From Tropicibacter sp. R16_0 (lineage in GTDB: Bacteria; Pseudomonadota; Alphaproteobacteria; Rhodobacterales; Rhodobacteraceae), in assembly GCF_017743935.1 (NCBI RefSeq), contig NZ_JAGHRE010000016.1, positions 22,847 through 86,846 on the forward strand: a DNA stretch of 64,000 nucleotides, read 5' to 3'. This document shows positions 26,806 through 35,193 of this stretch, piece after piece (position 1 is the first letter of the stretch; the number at the start of each line of letters is the position of its first letter). Below the pieces are notes generated by a model. The model did not search any database. It had not been told where the DNA came from and saw only the letters and a program-made list of their open reading frames with translations. The translations under genes were made by a program, and so were the position numbers.

Positions 26806-27159
26806 ATGCCGCTGTATGAGCATGTAATGATTGCGCGTCAGGACCTGTCCAACACGCAAGCCGAAGGTCTCATCGAACACTTTGGTGCCGTTCTGTCCGA
26901 CAATGGTGGTAACCTGGTCGACAGCGAGTACTGGGGCGTCAAGACGATGGCCTACAAGATCAACAAGAACCGCAAGGGCCACTATGCCTTCCTGCGTTCG
27001 GACGCACCTGCGCCGGCCGTTCAGGAAATGGAACGCCTGATGCGCCTGCACGACGACGTGATGCGCGTTCTGACCATCAAGGTCGACGAGCACAAAGAGG
27101 GCCCCTCGGTCCAGATGCAGAAGCGCGACGAGCGCGAAGGTCGCCGCGAGCGCCGCTGA
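26806..27159 (+). CDS. rpsF: 30S ribosomal protein S6
   Basis: A 117-residue S6 protein of the small-subunit platform, partner of S18. Typical features are the start MPLYEHVMIARQDLS, YWGVKTMAYKINKNRKGHY, and a basic/acidic tail (KRDEREGRRERR). The ATG at 26806 follows CAGGAG. It is the first gene of rpsF-rpsR-rplI. Confidence 0.98.
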   Translation: MPLYEHVMIARQDLSNTQAEGLIEHFGAVLSDNGGNLVDSEYWGVKTMAYKINKNRKGHYAFLRSDAPAPAVQEMERLMRLHDDVMRVLTIKVDEHKEGPSVQMQKRDEREGRRERR

Positions 27160-27187
27160 TCTTAGCTTGAGAAAAGGACACTAAACC

Positions 27188-27415
27188 ATGGCCGCAAAAC
27201 CATTTTTCCGCCGTCGTAAAGTCTGCCCCTTCTCGGGCGACAATGCACCGGCAATCGACTACAAGGACACTCGTCTGCTGCAGCGCTACATCTCTGAGCG
27301 CGGCAAGATCGTCCCCAGCCGTATCACCGCCGTTTCGGCAAAAAAGCAGCGTGAACTGGCCCGCGCAATCAAGCGCGCCCGCTTCCTCGCCCTGCTGCCC
27401 TACGCCGTGAAGTAA
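27188..27415 (+). CDS. rpsR: 30S ribosomal protein S18
   Basis: A 75-residue S18. It shows the conserved [37 protein letters not shown] and the basic [19 protein letters not shown] end. It starts 28 bases after rpsF. Confidence 0.98.
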   Translation: MAAKPFFRRRKVCPFSGDNAPAIDYKDTRLLQRYISERGKIVPSRITAVSAKKQRELARAIKRARFLALLPYAVK

Positions 27416-27427
27416 GGAGAGACTGAC

Positions 27428-28048
27428 ATGCAAGTTATCCTTCTCGAACGCGTTGCGAAACTGGGCCAGATGGGCGACGTCGTTGACGTCAAGCCCGGCT
27501 ACGCCCGCAACTTCCTGCTGCCCCAGGGCAAAGCCCTGAGCGCATCGGATGCCAACATCGCGTCGTTCGAAGCCCAGAAAGCCCAGCTGGAAGCACGCAA
27601 CCTGGAAACCAAGAAAGAAGCCGAAGCACTGGCTGAAAAGCTGGACGGCCAGCAGTTCATCGTGATTCGCTCGGCATCGGACGCTGGCGCCCTCTACGGT
27701 TCGGTCACCCCGCGTGACGCCGCAGAAGCAGCCACCGAAGCAGGCTTCACCGTCGACAAGAAACAGATCGCCCTGATCGCTCCGATCAAGGAACTGGGTC
27801 TGCACGCTGTTGCCGTGAAACTGCACCCCGAGGTCGAAGTTGAGATCAACATGAACGTTGCGCGTTCGGAAGAAGAAGCCGAACTGCAGGCATCGGGCAA
27901 GTCGATCCAGGAACTGGCCGCCGAAGAAGAAGCAGCCGCAGAATTCGAAATCGCCGAATTGTTCGACGATATCGGTTCGGCTGCCTCCGAAGACGAAGAT
28001 CTGGCCCCTGCCGAAGAAGCACCGGCCGAGGACGACACCACCGCCTAA
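27428..28048 (+). CDS. rplI: 50S ribosomal protein L9
   Basis: A 206-residue L9. The N-terminal domain ([30 protein letters not shown]) and the connecting helix are standard. After the usual C-terminal domain (about residue 150) it carries an acidic, Glu/Ala-rich tail of some 50 residues ([23 protein letters not shown]), as is common in Rhodobacteraceae L9. It is the last gene of the operon before a strong terminator. Confidence 0.97.
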   Translation: MQVILLERVAKLGQMGDVVDVKPGYARNFLLPQGKALSASDANIASFEAQKAQLEARNLETKKEAEALAEKLDGQQFIVIRSASDAGALYGSVTPRDAAEAATEAGFTVDKKQIALIAPIKELGLHAVAVKLHPEVEVEINMNVARSEEEAELQASGKSIQELAAEEEAAAEFEIAELFDDIGSAASEDEDLAPAEEAPAEDDTTA

Positions 28049-28070
28049 GGTGTCTTCATCAAAGAACAAG

Positions 28071-28103
28071 AAAAGCCGCGCAGTTCGCTGCGCGGCTTTT
28101 TTC
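28071..28103 (+). terminator. Terminator of the rpsF-rpsR-rplI operon
   Basis: A 13-base arm (AAAAGCCGCGCAG) and its complement are joined by a TTCG tetraloop and followed by TTTTTT. It lies 22 bases past the rplI stop. Confidence 0.9.
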
Positions 28104-28194
28104 GTGGCGCCACTATTCAAAGGGCAAAACTGATCCTCCTCGTGCCTTGCTCCGTAACCAAAGTGACCGGTCCAGATCACCAGAGGAGGCTAGA

Positions 28195-28713
28195 ATGCCT
28201 AAACCACATCGCAAATCGCTTTTCCTTGCCGCCAGTGCTTGCCTACTGCTCTCAGCTACCGTTGCCCAGGCGGGTCTGAGCATCCGCTTCATCGAGGGCG
28301 CACCAAAAGATCGGTTCCAGATAGAAAACACCGGAAGTTGCGACATCACCGCAGCCACGCTGCGCCTTGATTTGTCATCGTCCCAAGGGGCGTTGATCTT
28401 TGACGTCACAAGCACTGGAGCGGGCGTTGAGGTGTTTCAACCCTTCGAGCTGGTCGAGGGCCAAGAGGCGTTGGCAAGCGTGCCTGCCGTCGTAGACGGT
28501 CAAAACACCTTGGATTTGGCAGTTGACCGATTGAAACCGGGCGCAGCCATCGGGTTCACAATCGATGTCGATGATACAATTGGTACCCGACAGATCACCG
28601 TGACTGGATCAGAAATCGAGGGTGCAAAGGTATCCATTACCCAAGGTGCAGAGGTAACGGCGGCGACCTTCAACGGTAAGGCCCGTGCCGAACTGCAAAC
28701 AACTGGCTGCTGA
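28195..28713 (+). CDS. Secreted protein of unknown function
   Basis: A 172-residue protein with a signal peptide (SLFLAASACLLLSATVAQA, about residues 8-26). The mature part is a beta-rich domain with a Cys pair (GSCDI, TTGC) and Asp/Thr-rich strands (LDLSSSQGALIFDVTSTG). It vaguely resembles proteins labelled 'aggregation factor core', but I cannot confirm this. The ATG at 28195 has AGAGGAGG. It is 15 bases upstream of tspO and may share its transcript. Confidence 0.7.
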   Translation: MPKPHRKSLFLAASACLLLSATVAQAGLSIRFIEGAPKDRFQIENTGSCDITAATLRLDLSSSQGALIFDVTSTGAGVEVFQPFELVEGQEALASVPAVVDGQNTLDLAVDRLKPGAAIGFTIDVDDTIGTRQITVTGSEIEGAKVSITQGAEVTAATFNGKARAELQTTGC

Positions 28714-28728
28714 CGCAGGTTGGTCGGC

Positions 28729-29211
28729 ATGCCCACAGCAACACTCGATCCCGCGCGCATAACATGGGCCATGCGGGCAGCCTTTCTTGCCCTCGTTATC
28801 GGCGGCGGGCTGACCATCGGCGCGGTCACGGCTCCGGGGGAATGGTACGCGGCGCTCAACAAACCTTGGTTCAACCCGCCCGGTTGGATCTTTGGTCCGG
28901 TTTGGACCGTGCTTTATGTTCTTATCGCCATGGTGGGCTGGCGCGCCTATGCGGCAGGTCCTTCGTCACCGCGCATGCGTCTGTGGTGGGGGCAGTTGGC
29001 GCTGAACTTTGTCTGGTCGCCGGTGTTCTTTGCGCTTCAACGCCCTGACTTGGCGCTGCTGGTCATCTTGGCCCTTCTGATGACCCTGGTGATGCTGTTG
29101 CGCACATGCTGGAGCAAGGACCGCCCGTCGGCCCTGGCACTCCTCCCGTACCTTGCATGGGTGTCCTTTGCCTCGCTGTTGAACCTGTCTATTTTCATCT
29201 TGAACCCATGA
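28729..29211 (+). CDS. tspO: TspO/MBR-family tryptophan-rich sensory protein
   Basis: A 160-residue five-helix membrane protein. The family signatures are ALNKPWFNPPGWIFGPVWT and the later WGQLALNFVWSPVFFALQ, with many Trp residues. TspO binds tetrapyrroles and cholesterol-like ligands and, in Rhodobacter, modulates pigment gene expression. The ATG at 28729 is chosen over a TTG at 28720. Its stop overlaps the ATG of the CIA30-like gene (ATGA). Confidence 0.94.
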   Translation: MPTATLDPARITWAMRAAFLALVIGGGLTIGAVTAPGEWYAALNKPWFNPPGWIFGPVWTVLYVLIAMVGWRAYAAGPSSPRMRLWWGQLALNFVWSPVFFALQRPDLALLVILALLMTLVMLLRTCWSKDRPSALALLPYLAWVSFASLLNLSIFILNP

Positions 29212-29771
29212 GGCCCCACATGTGGAGCAAAGCACTGTTCCTGGCTGCGATCCAAACTCTGTTCCTTGGAGGAGCAATGGCCATAGCCGAACCGTTTGAA
29301 ACCTTTGAAACTGCACCCGAAACCCGCTGGAGCTATGTGGCGGATACGGTGATGGGTGGTGTGTCCACCGGCACGGTTCAATTCACACGAGAGGGCCAAA
29401 CCGCCTTTGCTCGGCTTGAGGGCACCGTCAGCACGGCAAACAACGGCGGATTCATCCAATTCCGGCGTGCCCTGTCCGACGCCGCTGACGCCGATGCCCA
29501 GGGCCTGCGCCTGCGTGTTCGCGGCAACGGCCAGACCTATTTCGTGCACCTTCGCACCACAGGAACCCGCCTTCCCTGGCAATACTACCAGGCCAGTTTT
29601 GAGACGTCTGGCAATTGGCGCGAAATTCGCATCCCGTTTTCCGCGTTTGAACGCTCAGGCCGACTGCTGCGCAAGTCCGTCAAGTCCGGGGCGCTCACCT
29701 CGGTTGGCATCGTGGCCTATGGGCGCGATCACAGCGCGCAGGTTGATGTGAGCGAAGTCGCCTTCTACTGA
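29208..29771 (+). CDS. CIA30-family (NADH:ubiquinone oxidoreductase assembly-like) exported protein
   Basis: A 187-residue protein. An N-terminal hydrophobic segment (about residues 6-28, SKALFLAAIQTLFLGGAMA) looks like a signal peptide. It is followed by a CIA30-type beta-sandwich (VADTVMGGVSTGTVQF, NNGGFIQFRRAL, WREIRIPFSAFERSG). The bacterial role is not established. The ATG at 29208 overlaps the tspO stop (ATGA), so it is probably translationally coupled; an in-frame ATG at 29220 is possible. Confidence 0.87.
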   Translation: MRPHMWSKALFLAAIQTLFLGGAMAIAEPFETFETAPETRWSYVADTVMGGVSTGTVQFTREGQTAFARLEGTVSTANNGGFIQFRRALSDAADADAQGLRLRVRGNGQTYFVHLRTTGTRLPWQYYQASFETSGNWREIRIPFSAFERSGRLLRKSVKSGALTSVGIVAYGRDHSAQVDVSEVAFY

Positions 29772-29867
29772 CTCCCGTCTCGGCGACTTTTGGCACATGG
29801 CCCGCATTCAAGTTTCCGCCTTCCTTCAGGTCGGATAGGGTGAACCCGTGACCGAGCGGAGACATTC

Positions 29868-30347
29868 ATGAGACACCTGACACGCCGATCTGCCATTGTG
29901 TTGGCCTTGGGGTTTGCGACGGCTGCGTGCAGCCGGGAAGAGCCCGCGCCACCCGTTTTTGACCCGCCGCTCTACCCCAATGAAACCCCTGAGCTGCGCG
30001 CGTCGATCAACAAATGGGCAGACCACTATGAATTACCGCGCGAGATGGTGCACAAGCTGGCCATCCGGGAAAGCACACACCGCCCGTGGGCCGTGAACAG
30101 ACCATACTATGGCCTGCTGCAGATCCTACCTGCCACGGCGCGGTCCATGGGCTTCAAGGGCAAGCCTCAGGACCTGCTTGACGCGGACACCAATCTGGAA
30201 TTTGCGTTGAAGTATCTCAAGGGGGCTTGGCTGCTGGCCGATGGCGATCAATCGCGTGCCATCCGGCTGTATGCCACCGGCTATTACTACGAGGCCAAGC
30301 GCCGGGGAATGCTGGTGGAAACGGGCTTGGTCAAGCCCAAGAGCTGA
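29868..30347 (+). CDS. Lytic transglycosylase lipoprotein (SLT domain)
   Basis: A 159-residue lipoprotein: basic start, hydrophobic helix and the lipobox TAAC with Cys21. The SLT domain has the putative catalytic Glu68 in AIRESTHRPW and the typical GLLQILPATARSMGFKG. It ends with RAIRLYATGYYYEAKRRG. The sequence after the catalytic Glu is unusual (STH rather than SGF or SNF) but otherwise family-like. It probably trims peptidoglycan at the membrane. Confidence 0.9.
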   Translation: MRHLTRRSAIVLALGFATAACSREEPAPPVFDPPLYPNETPELRASINKWADHYELPREMVHKLAIRESTHRPWAVNRPYYGLLQILPATARSMGFKGKPQDLLDADTNLEFALKYLKGAWLLADGDQSRAIRLYATGYYYEAKRRGMLVETGLVKPKS

Positions 30348-30395
30348 TCCTCTGCCCGCCCCTTGTTGGGGCGAGCAGGCTGTCTATTTCGCGGG

Positions 30396-31085
30396 TCAAT
30401 CGTCCGACGACAGAACCTTCCAGACAATGGCGCCCAAAGCTGCACCGATCAACGGAGCAACCCAGAACATCCAAAGCTGCGCCATGGCCGGGCCGTCGGC
30501 AAACAGCGCTACGCCGGTCGACCGTGCCGGGTTCACGGATGTATTGGTGACCGGGATCGAGATCAGGTGGATCAACGTCAGGCCAAGGCCAATCGCGATT
30601 GGGGCGAACCCCGCAGGCGCGCCCTTGGACGTGGCGCCCAGGATGATGATCAGAAAGACCGCGGTCATGACCACTTCGGTCACGAAGCCAGAGACCATCG
30701 AATACCCCTGCGGCGAGGCCTCGCCATAGCCATTCGAAGCAAAGCCGCCGACACCTTCGAACCCGCTCTGCCCGGAAACGATGATGTACAGAACAACGGC
30801 GGCGACAATGGCACCGACAACCTGCGCCACCCAATAGGGCAACAGTTCTTTGGCGTCGTGCCGCCCGCCAATAACCAGGCCAAGCGTTACCGCTGGGTTG
30901 AAATGCCCACCCGAGATATGTCCTACCGCAAAGGCCATCGTAAGAACGGTCAGACCAAAGGCAAACGAGACCCCGAGCCACCCGATCCCCACGTCGGCCA
31001 CGCCTGCGGCCAGTACGGCACTGCCACAGCCGCCCAGCACCAGCCAAAAGGTTCCGACGAATTCCGCCATTAGTTTGTTCATCAT
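30396..31085 (-). CDS. aqpZ: Aquaporin Z
   Basis: A six-helix water channel of 229 residues. Both NPA boxes are intact ([16 protein letters not shown]), and [18 protein letters not shown] and [16 protein letters not shown] closely match E. coli AqpZ. The selectivity-filter region ([12 protein letters not shown]) is that of a water channel. The ATG at 31085 follows GGAG; 31082 is equally possible. Confidence 0.96.
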   Translation of the reverse strand: MMNKLMAEFVGTFWLVLGGCGSAVLAAGVADVGIGWLGVSFAFGLTVLTMAFAVGHISGGHFNPAVTLGLVIGGRHDAKELLPYWVAQVVGAIVAAVVLYIIVSGQSGFEGVGGFASNGYGEASPQGYSMVSGFVTEVVMTAVFLIIILGATSKGAPAGFAPIAIGLGLTLIHLISIPVTNTSVNPARSTGVALFADGPAMAQLWMFWVAPLIGAALGAIVWKVLSSDD

Positions 31086-31449
31086 GTCGCGCACTCCAAT
31101 TCACTGTGGGCGCCTGTCGGCTGCCCTTGTCCCTGTTGTCCTTCTTGTCTTGTTGCTCGGCTCGAATACTGCACGAGCAGAGCGTCTTTCGTGGCGACCT
31201 CAAAGTCGCATGCACACGTTAACTTTCACGTCAAACACATGTATCTAGGACCTTTTTTTCAATCTTTTCAAGAAAGCCGTTTGTTACCCAACGAAATTAT
31301 CAACCCTGAGAGGAATAAATGTTGCCTGACACACTCAGGTCGGGCACTGTTTCAGAACAATGTGCATCCAGTGATCACGGAACAACGTCTCCGGTTCAGG
31401 CGGCGACCTTATTGCGTGTGATCGCTGGTGAGTTACGGGTGATCAACGC
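31086..31449. other. Intergenic region between aqpZ and the XRE-luxR-luxI group
   Basis: This 364-base gap holds the divergent promoters of aqpZ and the XRE gene. The middle (31240-31330) is AT-rich. TGATCGCTGG and GGTGATCAAC form an imperfect dyad just before the XRE ATG, a possible autoregulatory site. I see no gene here. Confidence 0.35.
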
Positions 31450-31860
31450 ATGAATTCGATAGACAGCCTAGTCGGCTCAAAAATCCGCGCGCGGCGGACA
31501 TCATTGGGAATAAGCCAGGTGGAACTTGGCCGCGCCATCGGGGTGCGCTTTCAACAAGTTCAAAAATATGAATCCGGTGTGAACCGTGTCAGCGCGTCGC
31601 GCCTGTGGATGATCGCCGAAGCGCTCGATCTCCACATCAGCCATTTTTTCGAAGAACAGTCATTGGATTCAGTGCCGCATTGCAAGCAATTCGACCCACC
31701 AAAACGGTTCAACCAACCCAGAGACGAACAGGCAACACAGGAGCTTGTTGACCTCTTTACGGACTTGTCAGCCGAGCAAAAGCATGCTGTTCTTACCATA
31801 ATCAAGAACATGTCGGCCCCCTCTCATCCGTCTCTGTCCAAAATAGACGTCGAAGGTTAG
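31450..31860 (+). CDS. XRE-family helix-turn-helix regulator
   Basis: A 136-residue protein with a Cro/CI-type HTH in residues 8-65 (SLGISQVELGRAIGVRFQQVQKYESG in two overlapping parts) and a helical C-terminal tail (LVDLFTDLSAEQKHAVLTII). Small XRE proteins of this form are common in Rhodobacteraceae. It lies 27 bases upstream of luxR on the same strand and may be part of the quorum-sensing operon. Confidence 0.88.
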   Translation: MNSIDSLVGSKIRARRTSLGISQVELGRAIGVRFQQVQKYESGVNRVSASRLWMIAEALDLHISHFFEEQSLDSVPHCKQFDPPKRFNQPRDEQATQELVDLFTDLSAEQKHAVLTIIKNMSAPSHPSLSKIDVEG

Positions 31861-31887
31861 GTACCGGCACCCTAACGGTCCAGGCTG

Positions 31888-32598
31888 ATGTCTAAAATGG
31901 ATATTGTGGATCTTGGCGCGCTGCCAAAGACAGAAAGTCACTACAGTGGCTTTCTAGATCAGGTGCGCGAGAAGTTTGAACTGGACAATGTGGCCTATGC
32001 CGGGATCAACCCGGTCAGCGGAACAATCCACGGTCACGTGACCTATGACGATGCCTGGAAGGCCCACTATACCGAGCACAATTTTCAACTCATCGATCCG
32101 ACCCTGCATATGCCTCAGCGCAGCATCGCGCCCGTGGATTGGAGCAGGCTCGAGCGCAGCGATCAGTTCCGCAAGGTGTTCCGCGACGCCAATGATTTTG
32201 GCATTGGAGATCAGGGTCTGACGATACCTGTACGCGGGCCTTATGGCGATGTCGGCCTGCTGAGCGTCACCCGCGATTGCAGCAAGACGGAATGGAGCAA
32301 GTTGGTCAGCCACGTGATCAGCGATTTGCAGTCCATGGCCGTCCACATCCATGATTCTGTCATGAGCTCGGATGCCCTCACCCGTGTTTTGCTGCATCCA
32401 TCGCTTTCGAAACGAGAGGTTGAGATCCTGCAATGGGTGGCCGCAGGCAAGTCGCAGCAGGATATCGGCGATATTTTGTCAATTTCCCATCGCACGGTCG
32501 AAGTTCATTTGCGTTCTAGTCGCGAAAAGTTGTATGCCCTCACCACAGCCCAAGCCGTAGGTCGCGCCATTGGGCTGGGCCTCATCTTCCCCGGCTAA
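31888..32598 (+). CDS. LuxR-family acyl-homoserine-lactone receptor/regulator
   Basis: A 236-residue quorum-sensing regulator. The autoinducer-binding domain keeps the canonical residues at their standard numbers: Trp57, Tyr61, Asp70, Pro71 and Trp85. The C-terminal GerE-type HTH (LSKREVEILQWVAAGKS, DIGDILSISHRTVEVHL) is intact. It is followed 97 bases later by the cognate luxI-type gene. A second start (31897, MDIVD) is possible but would shift the conserved numbering. Confidence 0.94.
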   Translation: MSKMDIVDLGALPKTESHYSGFLDQVREKFELDNVAYAGINPVSGTIHGHVTYDDAWKAHYTEHNFQLIDPTLHMPQRSIAPVDWSRLERSDQFRKVFRDANDFGIGDQGLTIPVRGPYGDVGLLSVTRDCSKTEWSKLVSHVISDLQSMAVHIHDSVMSSDALTRVLLHPSLSKREVEILQWVAAGKSQQDIGDILSISHRTVEVHLRSSREKLYALTTAQAVGRAIGLGLIFPG

Positions 32599-32633
32599 AT
32601 CATCATCTCCGCCAGACTACGGGAATCCCCCAA

Positions 32634-32649
32634 TGGTCCCCTCGGACCA
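32634..32649 (+). promoter_or_regulatory. Candidate lux-box-like dyad upstream of luxI
   Basis: TGGTCC and GGACCA flank a four-base spacer at 32634-32649, 46 bases before the luxI ATG. A second imperfect repeat (GGTAACG...CGTTAACC, 32654-32678) overlaps the likely promoter. Either could be the LuxR binding site. Confidence 0.35.
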
Positions 32650-32695
32650 GATAGGTAACGATTGGTTTACCGTTAACCACTTGATGGGGGAAAAG

Positions 32696-33577
32696 ATGAT
32701 TGTTGTGATTGATGCTCTTAACAAGCACCTGTTCGGTTCTGTTCTTGAGGACATGTTTCGTCTTCGCGGTAGGGTCTTTGGCGGACGTCTGGGATGGGAC
32801 GTGACGATCGAAGACGGCAAGGAAATAGACAACTTCGACAACCTGGATCCGGCCTATGTGGTAGGCTTGGATGATGACGGCAACGTCATCTCGGCCGTTC
32901 GGGCGCTGCAAACGACCGGGCCGCATATGCTGTCGGATGTGTTTCACGCCATTCTGGACGGCGAGGCGCCGTTGCGCAGCGCAACCATTTGGGAATCCAC
33001 CCGCTTTTGTGTCGACACACAGCGCCTGACGCGGGGCAAAGACCGGAATTCGGTATCGTACGCCACATGTGAACTGATGATCGGCTCACTGGAGTTCGCC
33101 CGTCGTTCGGGCATCCAGGACATCGTCACAGTCATGGATCCGGTCATGGACCGTGTCCTGAAACGGTCCAACAACGCGCCCTATGGCTATGTTGGCAAGA
33201 CCGTCCCGATGGGCAAGGTACCTGCGCTCGCCGCCCTGCTCGACTGCACCGAAGAGCGCATCAACAATGTTCGTGAATTTGCAGGCATCGAACATGACGT
33301 TTTCCTCACTGAGGAAGAGGCACTGAAACTTTTAATCCACTCAAAGAGCACCGAAAAAATGCCATTGGATACCGCGACCACCAGCACTCCCGCCAACCGT
33401 GACCACAAGCCGCTCAGCTCGCTTGAAAAGTACTTTGTCGAGCAGATGCGCGCGGCCAAGACCGAAGAAGAGGTCAAATCGGTCCTTGAACTGATCGAGG
33501 CACTTAGCGACAGCTTTTCGCCCGAGCAGCGTCGAACCTTGCGTCAGACCCCCTGGGCCCTCGCAAACGAAGCATGA
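32696..33577 (+). CDS. LuxI-family acyl-homoserine-lactone synthase with C-terminal extension
   Basis: Makes an acyl-homoserine lactone from SAM and acyl-ACP. All signature residues are at canonical places: Arg24, Phe28, Trp34, Asp45, Asp48, Arg69, Glu100 and Arg103. The family is usually 190-220 residues; this protein has 293. The extra C-terminal part (about 205-293) has a Thr/Pro linker and a predicted helical tail (LSSLEKYFVEQMRAAKTEEE). The ATG at 32696 follows GGGGGAAAAG; 32684 is an alternative. It pairs with the luxR upstream. Confidence 0.93.
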   Translation: MIVVIDALNKHLFGSVLEDMFRLRGRVFGGRLGWDVTIEDGKEIDNFDNLDPAYVVGLDDDGNVISAVRALQTTGPHMLSDVFHAILDGEAPLRSATIWESTRFCVDTQRLTRGKDRNSVSYATCELMIGSLEFARRSGIQDIVTVMDPVMDRVLKRSNNAPYGYVGKTVPMGKVPALAALLDCTEERINNVREFAGIEHDVFLTEEEALKLLIHSKSTEKMPLDTATTSTPANRDHKPLSSLEKYFVEQMRAAKTEEEVKSVLELIEALSDSFSPEQRRTLRQTPWALANEA

Positions 33578-33623
33578 TCCTGGCCCACGCGGGCCGGACA
33601 GTAAGATGCTCTCCTCTAACGAA

Positions 33624-33656
33624 AAGAGCCGCCCATTGGGCGGCTCCTTCTTTTTG
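33624..33656. terminator. Bidirectional terminator between luxI and tig
   Basis: GAGCCGCCC and its complement (33626-33634 / 33638-33646) are followed by CTTCTTTTT on the plus strand and TTTTCG on the minus strand. It separates two convergent genes. Confidence 0.8.
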
Positions 33657-33680
33657 GACCTGTGAAAGGCAGTGGGACGA

Positions 33681-35006
33681 TTACTCGTCCTCAAGCGCCT
33701 CAACAGCTTTTTCCAGATCGTCTTTCGAGACCTCTTTTTCGGTCACTTCGGCCAGCTCGAACACATAGTCGACGACTTTGTCTTCGAAGATCGGCGCGCG
33801 CAGCTGCTGCTGCATCTGAGCGTTCTGCTGGATGAACTCAAAGAACTGACGTTCCTGACCCGGATACTGACGCGCCTGCGCCATGATCGCCTGGGTCATC
33901 TCGGCGTCGGTCACTTCAACTTCGGCTTTCTGGCCCAGCTCGGCCAGCAGCAGGCCCAGGCGGACGCGGCGTGCGGCCAGCTTGGTGTGCTCTTCAGTCG
34001 CTTCGATCTCGGCGTGATCGTGGCCTTCAACCTCGGGGTTCTCTTCGTGCCACAGCTGATGTGCGATCTGCTTGGCTTCGGCATCCAGCAGCGACGGCGG
34101 CAGGTCGAACGACACTTTCTCGTCCAGCGCGTCCAGCAGAGCACGCTTCTGCACAGCACGTGCAGCACCGGCGTATTCCGCTTCCAGACGCTCGCTGATC
34201 TGACCTTTCAGGGCAGCCAGGTCTTCGGCACCGAATTTCTGCGCCAACTCGTCGTTGATCTCGGCCGCAACCGGCTCTTTGACCTCTTTGACGTTGCACG
34301 AGAACACGGCTTCTTTGCCGGCCAGGTGCTCGGCCTGATAATCCTCGGGGAAGGTGACGGTGACGTCTTTTTCTTCGCCGCCTTTCACGCCAACCAGCTG
34401 ATCCTCGAAACCGGGGATGAAGCTGTTGGAGCCCAGAACCAGCGGATAGTCTTCGGCCGAACCACCTTCGAAGGCTTCGCCGTCAACCTTGCCGACGAAA
34501 TCGAACACGACCTGGTCGCCATCAGCGGCTTCGCCGTCTTTGGTGTTAAAGTCCTGCGCGGTCTCGGCCAGGTTGCCCAGGGCCTCTTCCACGGCGGCAT
34601 CGTCTGCCTTGACGACCATCTTTTCCAGCGAGATCGACTTCAGGTCGACTTCGGGGATCTCGGGCAGCGCTTCGTATGCCATCTCGACGTGGACGTCGTC
34701 GCCCTCTTTCCAGTCTTCGTTGGTCATTTTCACTTCGGGCTGCAGCGCCGGACGGTCGCCGCTGTCCTCAAAGTGCTGGTTCATGGCGCCGTCGATGCTT
34801 TCCTGCATCGCTTCGCCCAGCAGACGCTGACCAAACTGCTTTTTCAGCAGGGCCATGGGCACCTTGCCCTTGCGAAAGCCCTTCATTTCGATCTCGGGCT
34901 GCGCCTCGACCAGCTTTTCGTTGACCTTCTCGTCCAGCTCGGCCGCAGTCACGACGATGTTGTAGCCGCGCTTCAGACCTTCGTTCAGCGTCTCGGTAAC
35001 CTGCAT
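33681..35006 (-). CDS. tig: Trigger factor
   Basis: A 441-residue ribosome-associated chaperone with peptidyl-prolyl isomerase activity. The ribosome-binding N-terminal domain has the signature [17 protein letters not shown]. The FKBP-like domain (about 160-245) includes [20 protein letters not shown] and [11 protein letters not shown]. The C-terminal chaperone arms are Glu/Ala-rich helices. Start, length and motifs are all standard. Confidence 0.97.
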   Translation of the reverse strand: MQVTETLNEGLKRGYNIVVTAAELDEKVNEKLVEAQPEIEMKGFRKGKVPMALLKKQFGQRLLGEAMQESIDGAMNQHFEDSGDRPALQPEVKMTNEDWKEGDDVHVEMAYEALPEIPEVDLKSISLEKMVVKADDAAVEEALGNLAETAQDFNTKDGEAADGDQVVFDFVGKVDGEAFEGGSAEDYPLVLGSNSFIPGFEDQLVGVKGGEEKDVTVTFPEDYQAEHLAGKEAVFSCNVKEVKEPVAAEINDELAQKFGAEDLAALKGQISERLEAEYAGAARAVQKRALLDALDEKVSFDLPPSLLDAEAKQIAHQLWHEENPEVEGHDHAEIEATEEHTKLAARRVRLGLLLAELGQKAEVEVTDAEMTQAIMAQARQYPGQERQFFEFIQQNAQMQQQLRAPIFEDKVVDYVFELAEVTEKEVSKDDLEKAVEALEDE

Positions 35007-35137
35007 TCTTAGTCCCCATAGGATTCGGGGCGCGCAAAACGGGCGCGCCGGGAAATTTGACGCCTTCTATTTGCCCTGCCCCGCCGGTGCAAGAGGCTTT
35101 GCACAAGAACAGGCCGGGACTTGCCGTTAAACCAAAA

Positions 35138-35169
35138 AAAACACGCCGCACGAGGGAATGCGGCGTGTT
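35138..35169 (-). terminator. Terminator of the first porin gene
   Basis: AACACGCCGCA (35140-35150) pairs with TGCGGCGTGTT (35159-35169) and is followed on the minus strand by TTTTTTTT. It lies 25 bases past the porin stop. Confidence 0.85.
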
Positions 35170-35193
35170 CTCTTTGACTGTCTGATGGAAGGA

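Noticed and set aside
33672..35012. 446-residue plus-strand frame opposite trigger factor
   Set aside because: It is the exact antisense of tig, with Phe/Gln/Leu-rich low-information sequence.
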